Below are positions 41,508 through 50,631 of a DNA stretch of 64,000 nt, in pieces. Position 1 is the stretch's first letter. The number at the start of each line of letters is the position of its first letter. The notes under the pieces were generated by a model. It had not been told where the DNA came from. It saw only the letters and a list, made by a program, of their open reading frames with translations, and did not search any database. Source of the DNA: JAJPKK01 sp963781195 (GTDB taxonomy: Bacteria; Pseudomonadota; Alphaproteobacteria; Rhizobiales; Xanthobacteraceae); NCBI GenBank assembly GCA_963781195.1, contig CAWAEZ010000010.1, positions 62,001 to 126,000 of the forward strand, given 5' to 3'. Made by a program: the position numbers and the translations under genes.

Positions 41508-42197
41508 ATGAAATTCTATTCGGCGATTCTGGCGGCGGGAGCGATGGCGATGATGTCCGTACCGGCCGACGCGCAGGCGCCCGCGGCTCAGCCGTCCTAT
41601 GCGATCACCTATCTCGAGGTCACTCCGGCGGCCGAGGGCGACGCCGTCAAGCTCATCAAGGACGCTGCCGCGGCCGCGCGCAAGGAGCCCGGAAACCTGC
41701 GCTACGAGGTGCTCCAGCGCATGGACCGCAAGAACCAGTTCGCCATTCTCGAAGGATGGTCCGACCTGAAGGCGCTGGAAGCCCATGAAGGCGGCGCCGC
41801 GATGACCGAGTTCCGCAACAAGCTCAAGCCGATGCGCTCGGGCCCCTATGACAACCGGCCGTCCAATCCGATCTCGACCGTCCCGACCGCGAGCGCGCCC
41901 CCCAAGGGCGCCGTCTATGTCGCCACCCATGTCGACGTCACTCCGAACTTCAAGGACGTGACGATCGACATGCTCAAGGCGCTGGCCGACGCCACCCGCA
42001 AGGAGCCCGGCCTGGAGCGCATCGAGGTGTTGCAGCAGAACAACCGGGCGAACCACTTCACCCTGACCGAGGTGTGGAAGGACCAGGCTGCGCTCGACGC
42101 GCATGTCGTCGCCGCCGGCACCAAGGATTTCCGCGAGAAGCTCGGTCCGATGAGCGGCGCGCTCTATGACGACCGCCATTACTCCAGCATCGAGTGA
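41508..42197 (+). CDS. exported protein with two antibiotic-biosynthesis-monooxygenase (ABM) domains
   Basis: 229-residue protein with a signal peptide (KFYSAILAAGAMAMM...ADAQ) and two ABM-type ferredoxin-like domains (about residues 30-115 and 135-222). Each has the pattern ITYLEVTP / ATHVDVTP, then KEPGNLRYEVLQ / KEPGLERIEVLQ, and AILEGWSDLKALEAHE / TLTEVWKDQAALDAHV. ABM proteins normally dimerise; here two copies are fused. Known members include quinol monooxygenases and haem-degrading enzymes, and the function here is unknown. GGGAGG lies 3 bp before an ATG at 41502 and 8 bp before the chosen 41508. Confidence 0.85.
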   Translation: MKFYSAILAAGAMAMMSVPADAQAPAAQPSYAITYLEVTPAAEGDAVKLIKDAAAAARKEPGNLRYEVLQRMDRKNQFAILEGWSDLKALEAHEGGAAMTEFRNKLKPMRSGPYDNRPSNPISTVPTASAPPKGAVYVATHVDVTPNFKDVTIDMLKALADATRKEPGLERIEVLQQNNRANHFTLTEVWKDQAALDAHVVAAGTKDFREKLGPMSGALYDDRHYSSIE

Positions 42198-42234
42198 TCG
42201 CGCGGCGGCGGTCGCCGGACGGCAGTAGCGAAGT

Positions 42235-42270
42235 TGACGGCGGCCGGCATGATCTTGCCGGCCGCCGTCA
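42235..42270. terminator. perfect 15-bp stem-loop after the ABM gene
   Basis: TGACGGCGGCCGGCA pairs perfectly with its complement across a 6-nt loop (TGATCT), 37 bp after the ABM stop codon and before the quinone oxidoreductase gene on the same strand. No T-run follows, so it could be a rho-dependent or RNA-stabilising hairpin, or a protein-binding palindrome. Confidence 0.55.
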
Positions 42271-42337
42271 CATCAGGCCATCGTAGCGCCGTCGCCGGAG
42301 CGGCTTCGGCGACCTGCCCGAGGAAAGCCGGACGCCC

Positions 42338-43318
42338 ATGCACGCAGCATTCTACGAGGCCAACGGCGCCGCGCGGGACGTCTTGCGGACCGGCGATCTC
42401 CCCACCCCATCACCCGGACCCGGCGAGGTCCGCGTCAGGATCGCGGCCTCCGGCGTCAATCCTTCCGACGTGAAGGCGCGCGAGGGACGAACCCGCAAGA
42501 TCGCCTTTCCGCGCGTCATTCCCCACAGCGATGCCGCCGGCGTCATCGATGCGGTCGGCAGCGGGGTCGCCCCGGGCCGGTTGGGCGAGCGGGTGTGGAT
42601 TTGGAACGGGCAATGGAAGCGGGCGTTCGGCACCGCCGCGGAGTTCGTGGCCCTGCCGGAGGCCCTTGCGGTCCGGCTTCCCGATCACACAAGCTTCGCC
42701 GAGGGCGCCTGCCTGGGCATTCCCGCGATGACCGCGGCGCACGCGGTCGCCGTTTCCGGCGTCGGTCCGGGAACGACGGCGCTCGTCTCGGGCGGTGCCG
42801 GTGGCGTCGGGCATTATGCCGTGCAGTTCGCCAAGGCGGTCGGAGCGACGGTCATCACGACCGTCAGCTCCGGAGAGAAGGCGACGCTCGCGCGCGCTGC
42901 CGGCGCCGATCACATCATCGACTACAAGCATGAGAATGTCGGCGCGAAGGTGAAGGAGATCACCTCCGGCCGCGGCGTCGACGCCGTGATCGAGCTCGAC
43001 CTCGCCGCCAACGCCCGGCTGCTTCCGGACGTCGCCCATGCGCGGACCACCGTCGTGGCCTACGGCACCGGCGGCCTGATGGCCGAGGTCCCGGCCCAGT
43101 TCCTGCTTACCAGCGCGATGACGCTCCGGTTCATCTTCGTCTACGAGCTCACGGCGGCGGAACGCACGGCCGCGATCAAGGTCGTCACAGAGATGATCGA
43201 GGCAAGGCGGCTCATCCACAACGTCGCGCTCACCGTCCCCCTCGACGACATCATCGCCGCCCACGAAGCGGTCGAGCAGGGCCGCGCAATTGGAAACGTC
43301 GTCCTGGCGGTGGCCTAG
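42338..43318 (+). CDS. zinc-independent NADPH:quinone oxidoreductase (MDR superfamily)
   Basis: 326-residue medium-chain reductase. The start MHAAFYEANGAARDVLR, the catalytic-domain SGVNPSDVKAREG, the Rossmann GGAGGVGHYAVQFAKAVGA (about residues 148-166) and the C-terminal RAIGNVVLAV are typical of quinone oxidoreductases. The cysteine/histidine zinc ligands of alcohol dehydrogenases are missing. It probably reduces quinones or enones with NADPH. It is followed 62 bp later by a MAPEG gene. Confidence 0.9.
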   Translation: MHAAFYEANGAARDVLRTGDLPTPSPGPGEVRVRIAASGVNPSDVKAREGRTRKIAFPRVIPHSDAAGVIDAVGSGVAPGRLGERVWIWNGQWKRAFGTAAEFVALPEALAVRLPDHTSFAEGACLGIPAMTAAHAVAVSGVGPGTTALVSGGAGGVGHYAVQFAKAVGATVITTVSSGEKATLARAAGADHIIDYKHENVGAKVKEITSGRGVDAVIELDLAANARLLPDVAHARTTVVAYGTGGLMAEVPAQFLLTSAMTLRFIFVYELTAAERTAAIKVVTEMIEARRLIHNVALTVPLDDIIAAHEAVEQGRAIGNVVLAVA

Positions 43319-43380
43319 CGGCGGCGACAGCGACGGCGGAACATGAACGTGGCGGCGGCTGACGAGATTGAGGACATGGG

Positions 43381-43767
43381 ATGACGACGGAATTCAAATA
43401 CTTGTTGTGGTCGCTGGCGCTGACCTTCCTGCAGATGCTCGTCGCGCTCGTCGCCAGCATCCTGCAGCGCGGCCTGCCGCCCGTCATCGGCAACCGCGAA
43501 CGGCTGTCCGAGCTGACGGGTTGGGCGGGACGCGCCCAACGCGCCCATCTCAATATGATCGAGAACATGGTGCTGTTCGCACCGCTCATCATCATCGCGG
43601 ACATTTCCGGCCGCGACAGCTCGATGACCGAACTCGGCGCGCAGCTGTTCTTCTGGGGCCGGCTCGCCTATGCGGTGATTTATCCCGTGGGCGTTCTCTA
43701 CGTGCGCACGGCCGCCTGGACGGTTTCGGTGGTCGGGCTGGTGCTGATCTTCATGCAGCTCTTTTAG
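43381..43767 (+). CDS. MAPEG family membrane protein
   Basis: 128-residue four-helix membrane protein of the MAPEG family (membrane-associated eicosanoid and glutathione metabolism). The pattern WAGRAQRAHLNMIENMVLFAPL (about residues 46-67) with its conserved Arg-Ala-His-x-Asn, and RLAYAVIYPVGV, is diagnostic. Bacterial members are mostly uncharacterised; some act on glutathione conjugates. It converges with the carboxylase gene. Confidence 0.88.
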   Translation: MTTEFKYLLWSLALTFLQMLVALVASILQRGLPPVIGNRERLSELTGWAGRAQRAHLNMIENMVLFAPLIIIADISGRDSSMTELGAQLFFWGRLAYAVIYPVGVLYVRTAAWTVSVVGLVLIFMQLF

Positions 43768-43784
43768 AGTCTTGACCGCGCCCC

Positions 43785-45392
43785 CTACATCCGGAACACG
43801 CCAAATCGCGTCTCGGGAATGGGCGCGTTGAGGCTCACGGCAAAAGCGAGCGCCAGCACGCGGCGGGTTTCCGAAGGCGTGATGATGCCGTCGTCCCACA
43901 GCCGCGCCGTCGCGTAATAGGGATTGCCCTCGGCCTCGTATTGCTCGCGGATCGGCTGCTTGAATTCCTCTTCCTCGATCTCCGACCACTTGCCGCCACC
44001 GGCCTCGATGTTTTCCCGCTTCACCGTCGCGAGCACGCTCGCGGCCTGGTCGCCGCCCATCACCGAGATGCGCGCATTGGGCCACATGAACAGGAATCGC
44101 GGACCATAGGCACGCCCGCACATGGAGTAATTGCCCGCGCCGTAGGAGCCGCCGATGATCACCGTGATCTTCGGCACCCGCGCGCAGGCGACCGCCATCA
44201 CCATCTTGGAGCCGTCCTTGGCGATGCCGCCGGCCTCGTAGCGGCTGCCGACCATGAAGCCGGTGATGTTCTGCAGGAACAGCAGCGGCATCCGGCGCTG
44301 GCAGCACAGCTCGACGAAATGTGCGCCCTTGAGCGCGGACTCGGAGAACAGGATGCCGTTGTTGGCGACAATGCCGACGGGAATCCCGCCGATATGGGCA
44401 AAGCCGGTGACGAGCGTCGTGCCATAGAGCGCCTTGAACTCGTCGAACACCGAGCCGTCGACCAGCCGCGCGATGACGGCGCGGACATCGAAAGCCTTGC
44501 GTGGATCGGACGGGATCAGGCCGTCGAGCTCGAGCGGATCGCAGGCGGGATCGCGTGGCGCGAGCAGCGGAACGTCGACCTTCGACCTCCCGTCGAGATG
44601 GGAGACCGCGCGGCGGCAGATCGACAGTGCATCGGCATCGTCCGCGGCGTAGTGATCCGCGACGCCGGAACGGCGGGCGTGGACCTCGGCACCGCCGAGG
44701 TCTTCGGCACTCACCACCTCGCCGGTCGCAGCCTTCACCAGCGGGGGACCGCCGAGAAAGATGGTCCCCTGGTTGCGCACGATGATGGTCTCGTCCGACA
44801 TCGCCGGCACGTAGGCTCCGCCCGCCGTGCACGATCCCATCACCACGGCGATTTGGGCGATGCCCGCCGCCGACAGGTTCGCCTGATTGTAGAAGATGCG
44901 GCCGAAATGCTCGCGGTCCGGAAATACCTCGGTCTGCTGCGGCAGGTTGGCGCCGCCGGAATCGACGAGGTAGATGCAGGGCAGCCGGTTCTCGAACGCG
45001 ATCTCCTGGGCCCGCAAATGCTTCTTCACCGTCATCGGGAAATAGGTGCCGCCCTTGATCGTCGCATCATTGGCGAGGATCATGCACTCACGTCCCTCCA
45101 CGCGTCCGATCCCGGTGATGAGGCCGGCGCCGTGGATCGCGTCCTCGTACATGCCGTAGGCGGCGAGCGGCGACAGTTCGAGGAACGGCGCGCCGGGGTC
45201 GACGAGGCGCAGCACGCGCTCGCGCGGCAACAGCTTGCCGCGTCCGGCGTGACGCTCGCGCGCCCGCGCCGGACCGCCCGTCGCCGCCTCGGCACGCCGC
45301 TCCTGCAACTCGGCGACGAGCGACTTCATCTGCGCCGCATTGGTGCGGAATTCGAGGCTCGAGGGATCGATCGATGAGGCGAGAATCGCCAT
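43785..45392 (-). CDS. mccB: acyl-CoA carboxylase beta subunit, methylcrotonyl-CoA carboxylase type
   Basis: 535-residue carboxyltransferase subunit, the exact usual length of the methylcrotonyl-CoA carboxylase beta subunit. It carries two crotonase-like halves with landmarks GGTYFPMTVKKHLRAQEIA, LVDSGGANLPQQ, GSCTAGGAYVPAMSD, and in the second half FLQNITGFMVG, GSYGAGNYSMCGRAYGPRF and ISVMGGDQAASVL. It would transfer CO2 from carboxybiotin to an acyl-CoA, in leucine or isoprenoid breakdown. The biotin-carrying alpha subunit and other leucine genes are not in the window. An AGGAG site supports ATG 45392. Confidence 0.88.
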   Translation of the reverse strand: MAILASSIDPSSLEFRTNAAQMKSLVAELQERRAEAATGGPARARERHAGRGKLLPRERVLRLVDPGAPFLELSPLAAYGMYEDAIHGAGLITGIGRVEGRECMILANDATIKGGTYFPMTVKKHLRAQEIAFENRLPCIYLVDSGGANLPQQTEVFPDREHFGRIFYNQANLSAAGIAQIAVVMGSCTAGGAYVPAMSDETIIVRNQGTIFLGGPPLVKAATGEVVSAEDLGGAEVHARRSGVADHYAADDADALSICRRAVSHLDGRSKVDVPLLAPRDPACDPLELDGLIPSDPRKAFDVRAVIARLVDGSVFDEFKALYGTTLVTGFAHIGGIPVGIVANNGILFSESALKGAHFVELCCQRRMPLLFLQNITGFMVGSRYEAGGIAKDGSKMVMAVACARVPKITVIIGGSYGAGNYSMCGRAYGPRFLFMWPNARISVMGGDQAASVLATVKRENIEAGGGKWSEIEEEEFKQPIREQYEAEGNPYYATARLWDDGIITPSETRRVLALAFAVSLNAPIPETRFGVFRM

Positions 45393-45713
45393 GGGTTTCT
45401 CCTGGGCGGACGCTGCCCCGACGCCGCGGTGATTGCAATGGCGACCGGCGCAAGCGAACGCGTGCAAATCCGCGCCGCGCTCGTTGGTCTCCCGGCCCCC
45501 TCCCCACCCTCCCCCGCACGCGCCCCGGCACGCGGGAGAGGGAGTTCGAGGCTGTGCCCACCTCCACCATCATCGACCGGCCAGTTCCCGACCATGACGG
45601 CGGCTCATTTGAAAGGAGCAATCGCGCCGGCCCCGCGCGTCCCCTCTCCCGCGTGCGGGTCGCGTGCGGGGAGGGCCAGGGAGGGGCTCTTTTCACCCGC
45701 ACCAGCGATCGCC
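45393..45713. repeat. intergenic C/G-rich inverted-repeat block
   Basis: The 321 bp between the carboxylase gene and the tartrate-dehydratase-like gene contain no gene. They hold two C-rich hairpin blocks: about 45490-45545 (CCCTCCCCCGCACGCG...CACGCGGGAGAGGGAG) and about 45645-45692 (CCCCTCTCCCGCGTGCGGG...GGGGAGGGCCAGGGAGGGG). Both belong to the dispersed family also seen at 8.4, 50.3 and 59.3 kb. Confidence 0.65.
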
Positions 45714-46880
45714 CTATTCCGCCAGCGGCCGCATCAGCGCGTAGAGCGCGGCCTGGCCTTCGAACCCGATGCCGGGGCGGTCGGAGAGCGGCAGGAAGCC
45801 GTCGTCCACCACGGCGTCGTCGGCGAAGCCGCCGAACGCCCCGAATACGCCGGGATAGGATTCCGCCCCGCCGAGGCCGAAGCCCGCCGCGATCGCGAGC
45901 GACATCTGGTTGCCGCCGTGCGGGAACAGCGAGGCCCGGCTCCAACCCCTGCCCTCCAGCATGGCGACGGTGTTGCCGTACTGGGCGATGCCGTAGGCCT
46001 GGGGCGGGTCGACCTGGATGAAGTCGCGACCGGCACGCAGGCCGCCGAAGCGCACGAGATTTTCCACGTCCTGCGTCGAATAGAGGTTCTCGCCGGTGGC
46101 GAGCGGCGCGTCATAGGCCGCCGCGATCTCGGCATGAAGCGCGTAATCGAGGGGATGGCAGGGCTCCTCGAACCACTTGAGCCCGAACGGCCGCAGCGCC
46201 TTGGCATAGGCGAGCGCCTCGGCGCGCTCGAACTTGCCGTTGGCGTCGACCGCAAGGCTGGCGCGACCGGCGAGCGCTTCCAGCACCGCCTCGATGCGCC
46301 GGCAATCCTCGGCGAGGGTCAGCCCGCCGACCTTCATCTTGACCATGGTGTAGCCGGCATCGAGATGGCCGCGCATCTCGTCCTGCAGATCGCCGACGGT
46401 CTGCCCGGGACGGTACCAGCCGCCGCCGACGTAGCAGAACACTTTCGCCGGCACCCGGCCGGCGCTGTAGCGGTCGGCGAGCAGGCGGTGGAGCGGCACC
46501 CCGGCGATCTTGGCGGCGGCGTCCCAGGTCGCGACTTCGATGGTGCCCATGCCGATCGAGCGCTCGGCGTCGCCGCCGATCTTCTCGCGCCGAGACATCG
46601 CGGCGAGCACGCGTTGCGGATCGATGTTGTCGCCGGCCGCGTCGACCAGCGAATCCGGATCGACCTGGAGGATGCGCGGAATGAAGCGCTCGCGCATCTG
46701 CGCGCCGCAGGCATAGCGTCCGGTCGAGTTGAACGCGAAGCCGGCCACCGGCCGGCCGTCGCGCACCACGTCGGTGACGACGGCGACGATCGAGGTCGTC
46801 ATCTCGGTGAAGTCGAAGCTCGAATTGGTGAGATTCGATTTGAGCGGAACCGCGGTCTCGCGAATATCGACGATGCGCAT
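45714..46880 (-). CDS. tarD: D(-)-tartrate dehydratase-like enolase-superfamily enzyme
   Basis: 388-residue enolase-superfamily enzyme that closely follows the D-tartrate dehydratase characterised from Bradyrhizobium japonicum. Shared features are FTEMTTSIVAVVTDVVR, FNSTGRYACGA, the KxK pair Lys181/Lys183 in VKMKVGG, metal ligands Asp212 (VDANG), Glu238/239 (FEEP) and Glu264 (GEN), and the acid/base His321 in PHGGNQMS. The expected reaction is dehydration of tartrate to oxaloacetate. It lies just after two Bug carboxylate-binding protein genes on the same strand, which fits uptake and breakdown of a dicarboxylate. Exact substrate unproven. Confidence 0.82.
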   Translation of the reverse strand: MRIVDIRETAVPLKSNLTNSSFDFTEMTTSIVAVVTDVVRDGRPVAGFAFNSTGRYACGAQMRERFIPRILQVDPDSLVDAAGDNIDPQRVLAAMSRREKIGGDAERSIGMGTIEVATWDAAAKIAGVPLHRLLADRYSAGRVPAKVFCYVGGGWYRPGQTVGDLQDEMRGHLDAGYTMVKMKVGGLTLAEDCRRIEAVLEALAGRASLAVDANGKFERAEALAYAKALRPFGLKWFEEPCHPLDYALHAEIAAAYDAPLATGENLYSTQDVENLVRFGGLRAGRDFIQVDPPQAYGIAQYGNTVAMLEGRGWSRASLFPHGGNQMSLAIAAGFGLGGAESYPGVFGAFGGFADDAVVDDGFLPLSDRPGIGFEGQAALYALMRPLAE

Positions 46881-47059
46881 GCTTGGGGTTGTCTCGGGGA
46901 GAGTTCCGGAGTTGAAGGCGTCCCGCGTGGGCGTGGCCCGCGTGTCTCGGACCCGTTGGGGTCATTGCCGGCTTCTACGGGTTACGCTCGCACGCCGGTT
47001 GCTGGCCGGGCGATCCCGTGGAGGGGCGTCGGCGCCACGTGAACGCGCGCGGACGATCC

Positions 47060-48055
47060 CTACTCGATCTTGATGTTGGCGCCGCGAATGACCTTGCTCC
47101 ACTTCGCGATCTCGACCTTGATCTGCGCGGCGAATTCCTCGGGCGTATTGGCGGACGGCTCAAGGCCTAGCACCTCGAAGCGGTCCTTGATGTCCGGCAG
47201 CGCGACGATCGCCTTGATCTCGCGGTAGAGCAGGTCGACGATCGGCCGCGGCGTCCCCGCCGGTACCAGCACCGCCTGCATGGTGTCGGCCTCCTGGTCG
47301 GGGAAACCCGCCTCGGCCATGGTGGGCACATTGGGGATCGCCGGGGAGCGTTTCGCGGCGGTGACGGCGAGCGCCCGCACCTTGCCCTCGGTGATGAGCG
47401 GAATGGCCGGCGGCAGCGAGGTGAACGCCATCGGCGTATGGTCGCCCGCAAGCGCCTGGATCGCCGGCCCCGCTCCGCTGAACGGCACATGGACGATGTC
47501 GAGGTTCTGCGTCAGCCGGAACAATTCGCCGGACAGATGCGGCGTGGTGCCGGTGCCGGCCGAGCCATAGGAGATCTTGCCGGGATTGGCCTTGATGTAC
47601 TCGATCAGCTCGCGCACCGTCTTTGCCGGCACCGTCGGATTGACCAGCAGGGCATTGGGCGCGTCGCCGACCACCGTCACCGGCGCGAAGTCCTTGTAGG
47701 GGTCGTACGGGATCTTGGGGTAGAGACTCGGATTGACGACGAAGCTCGAGGACACGAACAGGATCGTGTAGCCGTCGGGGGCCGACCGCGCCGCTTGCCC
47801 CATGCCGGTGTTGCCGCCGGCGCCGGTGACGTTCTCGATGTAGAACTGCTTGCCGAGCCGCTCCGACAGCTTCTGCGAAACGAGGCGCGCGACCACGTCG
47901 GTCGGCCCGGCCGGCGCGAACGGCACGATGATCCGCACCGGCTTGTCGGGATAGCCGCCCGTGGTCTGGGCTTTCGCCATCATGACGGGAGCCACCACCG
48001 CCGCAGCCGCCAGCATGATGCCGACAAAGGTCCGAGCCCATCGCCCATTCGCCAT
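47060..48055 (-). CDS. Bug/TctC-family substrate-binding protein
   Basis: 331-residue periplasmic carboxylate-binding protein. It has a signal peptide (hydrophobic residues about 10-28, KAQ), VRIIVPFAPAGPTDVVAR, VENVTGAGGNTGMG, SAPDGYTIL, the VPFSGAGPAIQALAGDH segment and a C-terminal AQIKVEIAKWSKVIR. ATG 48055 has a GGAGGA site with 5-bp spacing; a GTG at 48058 is adjacent. No membrane subunits are nearby. It sits in tandem with the Bug gene at 48137, to which it is clearly related. Confidence 0.9.
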   Translation of the reverse strand: MANGRWARTFVGIMLAAAAVVAPVMMAKAQTTGGYPDKPVRIIVPFAPAGPTDVVARLVSQKLSERLGKQFYIENVTGAGGNTGMGQAARSAPDGYTILFVSSSFVVNPSLYPKIPYDPYKDFAPVTVVGDAPNALLVNPTVPAKTVRELIEYIKANPGKISYGSAGTGTTPHLSGELFRLTQNLDIVHVPFSGAGPAIQALAGDHTPMAFTSLPPAIPLITEGKVRALAVTAAKRSPAIPNVPTMAEAGFPDQEADTMQAVLVPAGTPRPIVDLLYREIKAIVALPDIKDRFEVLGLEPSANTPEEFAAQIKVEIAKWSKVIRGANIKIE

Positions 48056-48136
48056 CACGTTCCTCCGCTCCGCTTTACCCGCCTCCCCTCACTGCGATCG
48101 ACGAAGGGGGCCGGGCGCGTTCAACCAGCCGCTCGT

Positions 48137-49111
48137 CTACTCGATCCTGATGTGGGCTGCACGCACCACGTTGTCCCACTTGGCGATCTCGCTCTTGATG
48201 CGGGCGCCGAATGCCGCCGGCGTCGACGTGGCCGAATCGAAGCCGAGGGCGGCCAGGCGTTCCTTGACGTCCGGCATGCCCATCACCTCGACGGTGTCGC
48301 GGTTGATGCGCGCGACGATGGCGTCGGGGGTGCCGGTCGGAACCAGCAACCCGTTGATGGTTTCCGCCACCTGCTCGGGAATGCCGGCCTCCTCCATGGT
48401 AGGCACCTCGGGCAGCGCCGCGGAGCGCCGGGTCGCCGTGACGGCGAGGCCGCGAAGGTTGCCTTCCTTGATGTTGGCGATCGCCGGCGGCAGCGCGGTG
48501 AAGGCAATCGGAGTGTGGCCGGCGATCGTCGAGTTCACAGCCAGCGAGGCGCCGTTGAACGGCACGGTCACGAGATCGAGCCCGTACTGCAGCTTGAGCA
48601 GCTCGCCCGAGAGATGCGGCGTCGACCCGGTCGAGGGCTGTGCGTAACTGTATTTGCCGGGACTGCTCTTGATCAGAGCGATCAGCTCCTTGACGCTCTT
48701 TGCCGGCACCGAGGGATGGACGAAGAGGATGTTCGGCGAGGAGGCCGCCAGCGTCACCGGCGCGAAGTCCTTGATCGGATCGTACGGCACGCCTTTGGCA
48801 TAGAGGCTCGGGTTCACCATGAACCCGGTGCTCATCATATAGAGCGTGTAACCGTCGGGCATCGACCGCGCCGCGGTCGCGGTGCCGGTATTGCCGCCGG
48901 CGCCCGGATGGTTCTCCACATAGACCTGCTGGCCCCAACGCTCGGACAGCTTCTGCGCGATGATGCGGGCGATGACGTCGGGCGGGCCGCCCGCCGCGAA
49001 CGGCACGATGATGCGGACGGGATGGTTGGGATAGCTCGCGTCCTCGGCATGGGCCGTCGCGGCAAACGCGAGCGCTGCGCCGAGGGCGAGCGCACGGACG
49101 ATCCAGTGCAT
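48137..49111 (-). CDS. Bug/TctC-family substrate-binding protein
   Basis: 324-residue periplasmic binding protein, tandem relative of the gene at 47060. It has a signal peptide ending AHAED, VRIIVPFAAGGPPDVIAR, VENHPGAGGNTGTA, SMPDGYTLY, a VPFNGASLAVNSTIAGH loop and the shared IAKWDNVVR tail. The two tandem proteins align over their whole length but differ in the ligand-loop residues (PAGPTD versus AAGGPPD), so they may bind different carboxylates. A CAGGAGGACGCC site precedes ATG 49111. It is divergent from the broken cyclase gene. Confidence 0.9.
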   Translation of the reverse strand: MHWIVRALALGAALAFAATAHAEDASYPNHPVRIIVPFAAGGPPDVIARIIAQKLSERWGQQVYVENHPGAGGNTGTATAARSMPDGYTLYMMSTGFMVNPSLYAKGVPYDPIKDFAPVTLAASSPNILFVHPSVPAKSVKELIALIKSSPGKYSYAQPSTGSTPHLSGELLKLQYGLDLVTVPFNGASLAVNSTIAGHTPIAFTALPPAIANIKEGNLRGLAVTATRRSAALPEVPTMEEAGIPEQVAETINGLLVPTGTPDAIVARINRDTVEVMGMPDVKERLAALGFDSATSTPAAFGARIKSEIAKWDNVVRAAHIRIE

Positions 49112-49308
49112 GGCGTCCTCCTGGTTCCGGACTGTGGGGTCCGGTTGACCGCGATGGTACCACCGCCGCCGCCCGGTCGATACCGAGACGTTCGGTCGCA
49201 AGGCGGCTGCGGGGTGTCCCCGGCGGGGCTGACGCATGAAGAGCGAGGCGCTATAGGAAGGCCGCGGCCGCCGGCCCTTTCTCGCCAGCATTCAAAGAAG
49301 GACGCCCC

Positions 49309-50283
49309 ATGTCTCAACGCAAGTTCACCCGCCAGGACCTTCGCGATGCGGCGGAGAAATACAAGAACTGGGGCAAGTGGGGTCCGGACGACGAGATCGG
49401 CACGCTCAACTACACGACGCCGCAGGACATCATCGCCGCCGCCGGAGCTCGTGAAGAAGGGCAAGGTGATCTCGCTCGCGCTCAACTTCGACCAGTTCGG
49501 CCCCCAGGGCGGCAAGACCAACTATCCGCCCATGGGCCGCATCAATCCGCTGCATCTCATGCTGCGCACCGGCACCGACGCCTATTCCGGCGTGCTCGAC
49601 AAGCGCGGCATCCGTGCCTCCGACGACATCGTGGTGATGCCGCTGCAGTCCGGCACTCAATGGGACGGGCTCGGCCACATCTTCTACGAGAACAACATGT
49701 GGAACGGCTACGACTGCCGCGAAGTCACGAGCGCCGGCGCGCAGAAATGCGGGATCGAGAAGACCAAGAACAAGATGGTCGGCCGCGGCGTCTTTCTCGA
49801 CGTGCCGCGCGCGCTCGGCAAGGAGGAGCTGGAGGACGGCTACGCCATCACCTCCGCCGATCTCGAGACCACCGCCAAGGCCCAAGGCGTCGACGGTCGG
49901 GCGCGGCGACTACGTCATCGTGCGCACCGGCCAGATGGAGCGTTGCCTGCGGCTCGGCAGCTGGGACGGCTATCCCGGCGGCGACGCGCCGGGCTTCTCG
50001 TTCGAGACGCTCGAATGGGTCCACAAGACGCAGATCGCCGCGATCGCGAGCGACACCTGGGGCTGCGAGGTGCGCCCCAACGAGATCCGAAGCCGGCATC
50101 AACCAGCCCTGGCACTGGATCACGATCCCGATCATGGGCATCACCATGGGCGAGATCTTCAACGTCGCCGAGCTCGCCAACGACTGCCGCGAGGACAAGA
50201 CCTACGAGTTCATGTTCGTCGCTCCGGCGATCCCGATCACCGGCGCGGTCGGCTCGCCGATCAACCCACTCGCGATCAAGTGA
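49309..50283 (+). pseudogene. cyclase family (kynurenine formamidase-like) gene with three frameshifts
   Basis: Metal-dependent cyclase-family hydrolase of about 324 residues if repaired. All parts are present and family-like: YKNWGKWGPDDEIGTLNYTTPQDI at the start, QSGTQWDGLGHIFYE with the metal-binding motif in the middle, and NQPWHWITIPIMGIT at the end, but they lie in three different frames. Removing one base at each of about 49442 (GCC-G-GAG), 49893 (GTC-G-ACG) and 50096 (ATC-C-GAA) restores one open frame. All three lesions are one-base insertions with no missing domain. This points to recent inactivation or sequence error rather than old decay. Confidence 0.85.
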
Positions 50284-50631
50284 GCGATTTTGCTGCCCCA
50301 TGGGTCGCGTGACGATCGTCAACGGGTGCCGGTCGTCTGCGGCCCCCTCCCTACCCCTCCCCCGCGCGCGGGGGAGGGAATTGCATCCGTCATCGCAAAC
50401 TGAATGGCGAGCAAGGCAAAGAAGGCTTCCTCCCCGCTTGCGAGGAGGACGTCGCAGCGTGCCCTCGGGGCAAAGCGGGCTCCCTCTCCCGCTTGCGGGG
50501 GAGGGTTGGGGAGGGGGCGCTTTCGGGCGAATCGGGAGCGCCGGAGGGCAACGCCGCTCACGAATTTCCTTCGCTGGAGCGATCAATCCTGCTCCCCGAT
50601 TCAATCCTGATCCGCGATTCCTGGAGCCGTC
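50284..50631. repeat. intergenic C/G-rich inverted-repeat block
   Basis: 348 bp with no gene. It contains CCCCCTCCCTACCCCTCCCCC followed by a GCGCGCGGGGGAGGG arm (about 50342-50379), a GC hairpin CCTCCCCGCTTGCGAGGAGG (50430-50449), and CCCTCTCCCGCTTGCGGGGGAGGG plus TTGGGGAGGGGG (about 50483-50518). These are members of the window-wide dispersed repeat family, arranged as an imperfect inverted pair flanking about 100 bp. Confidence 0.65.
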
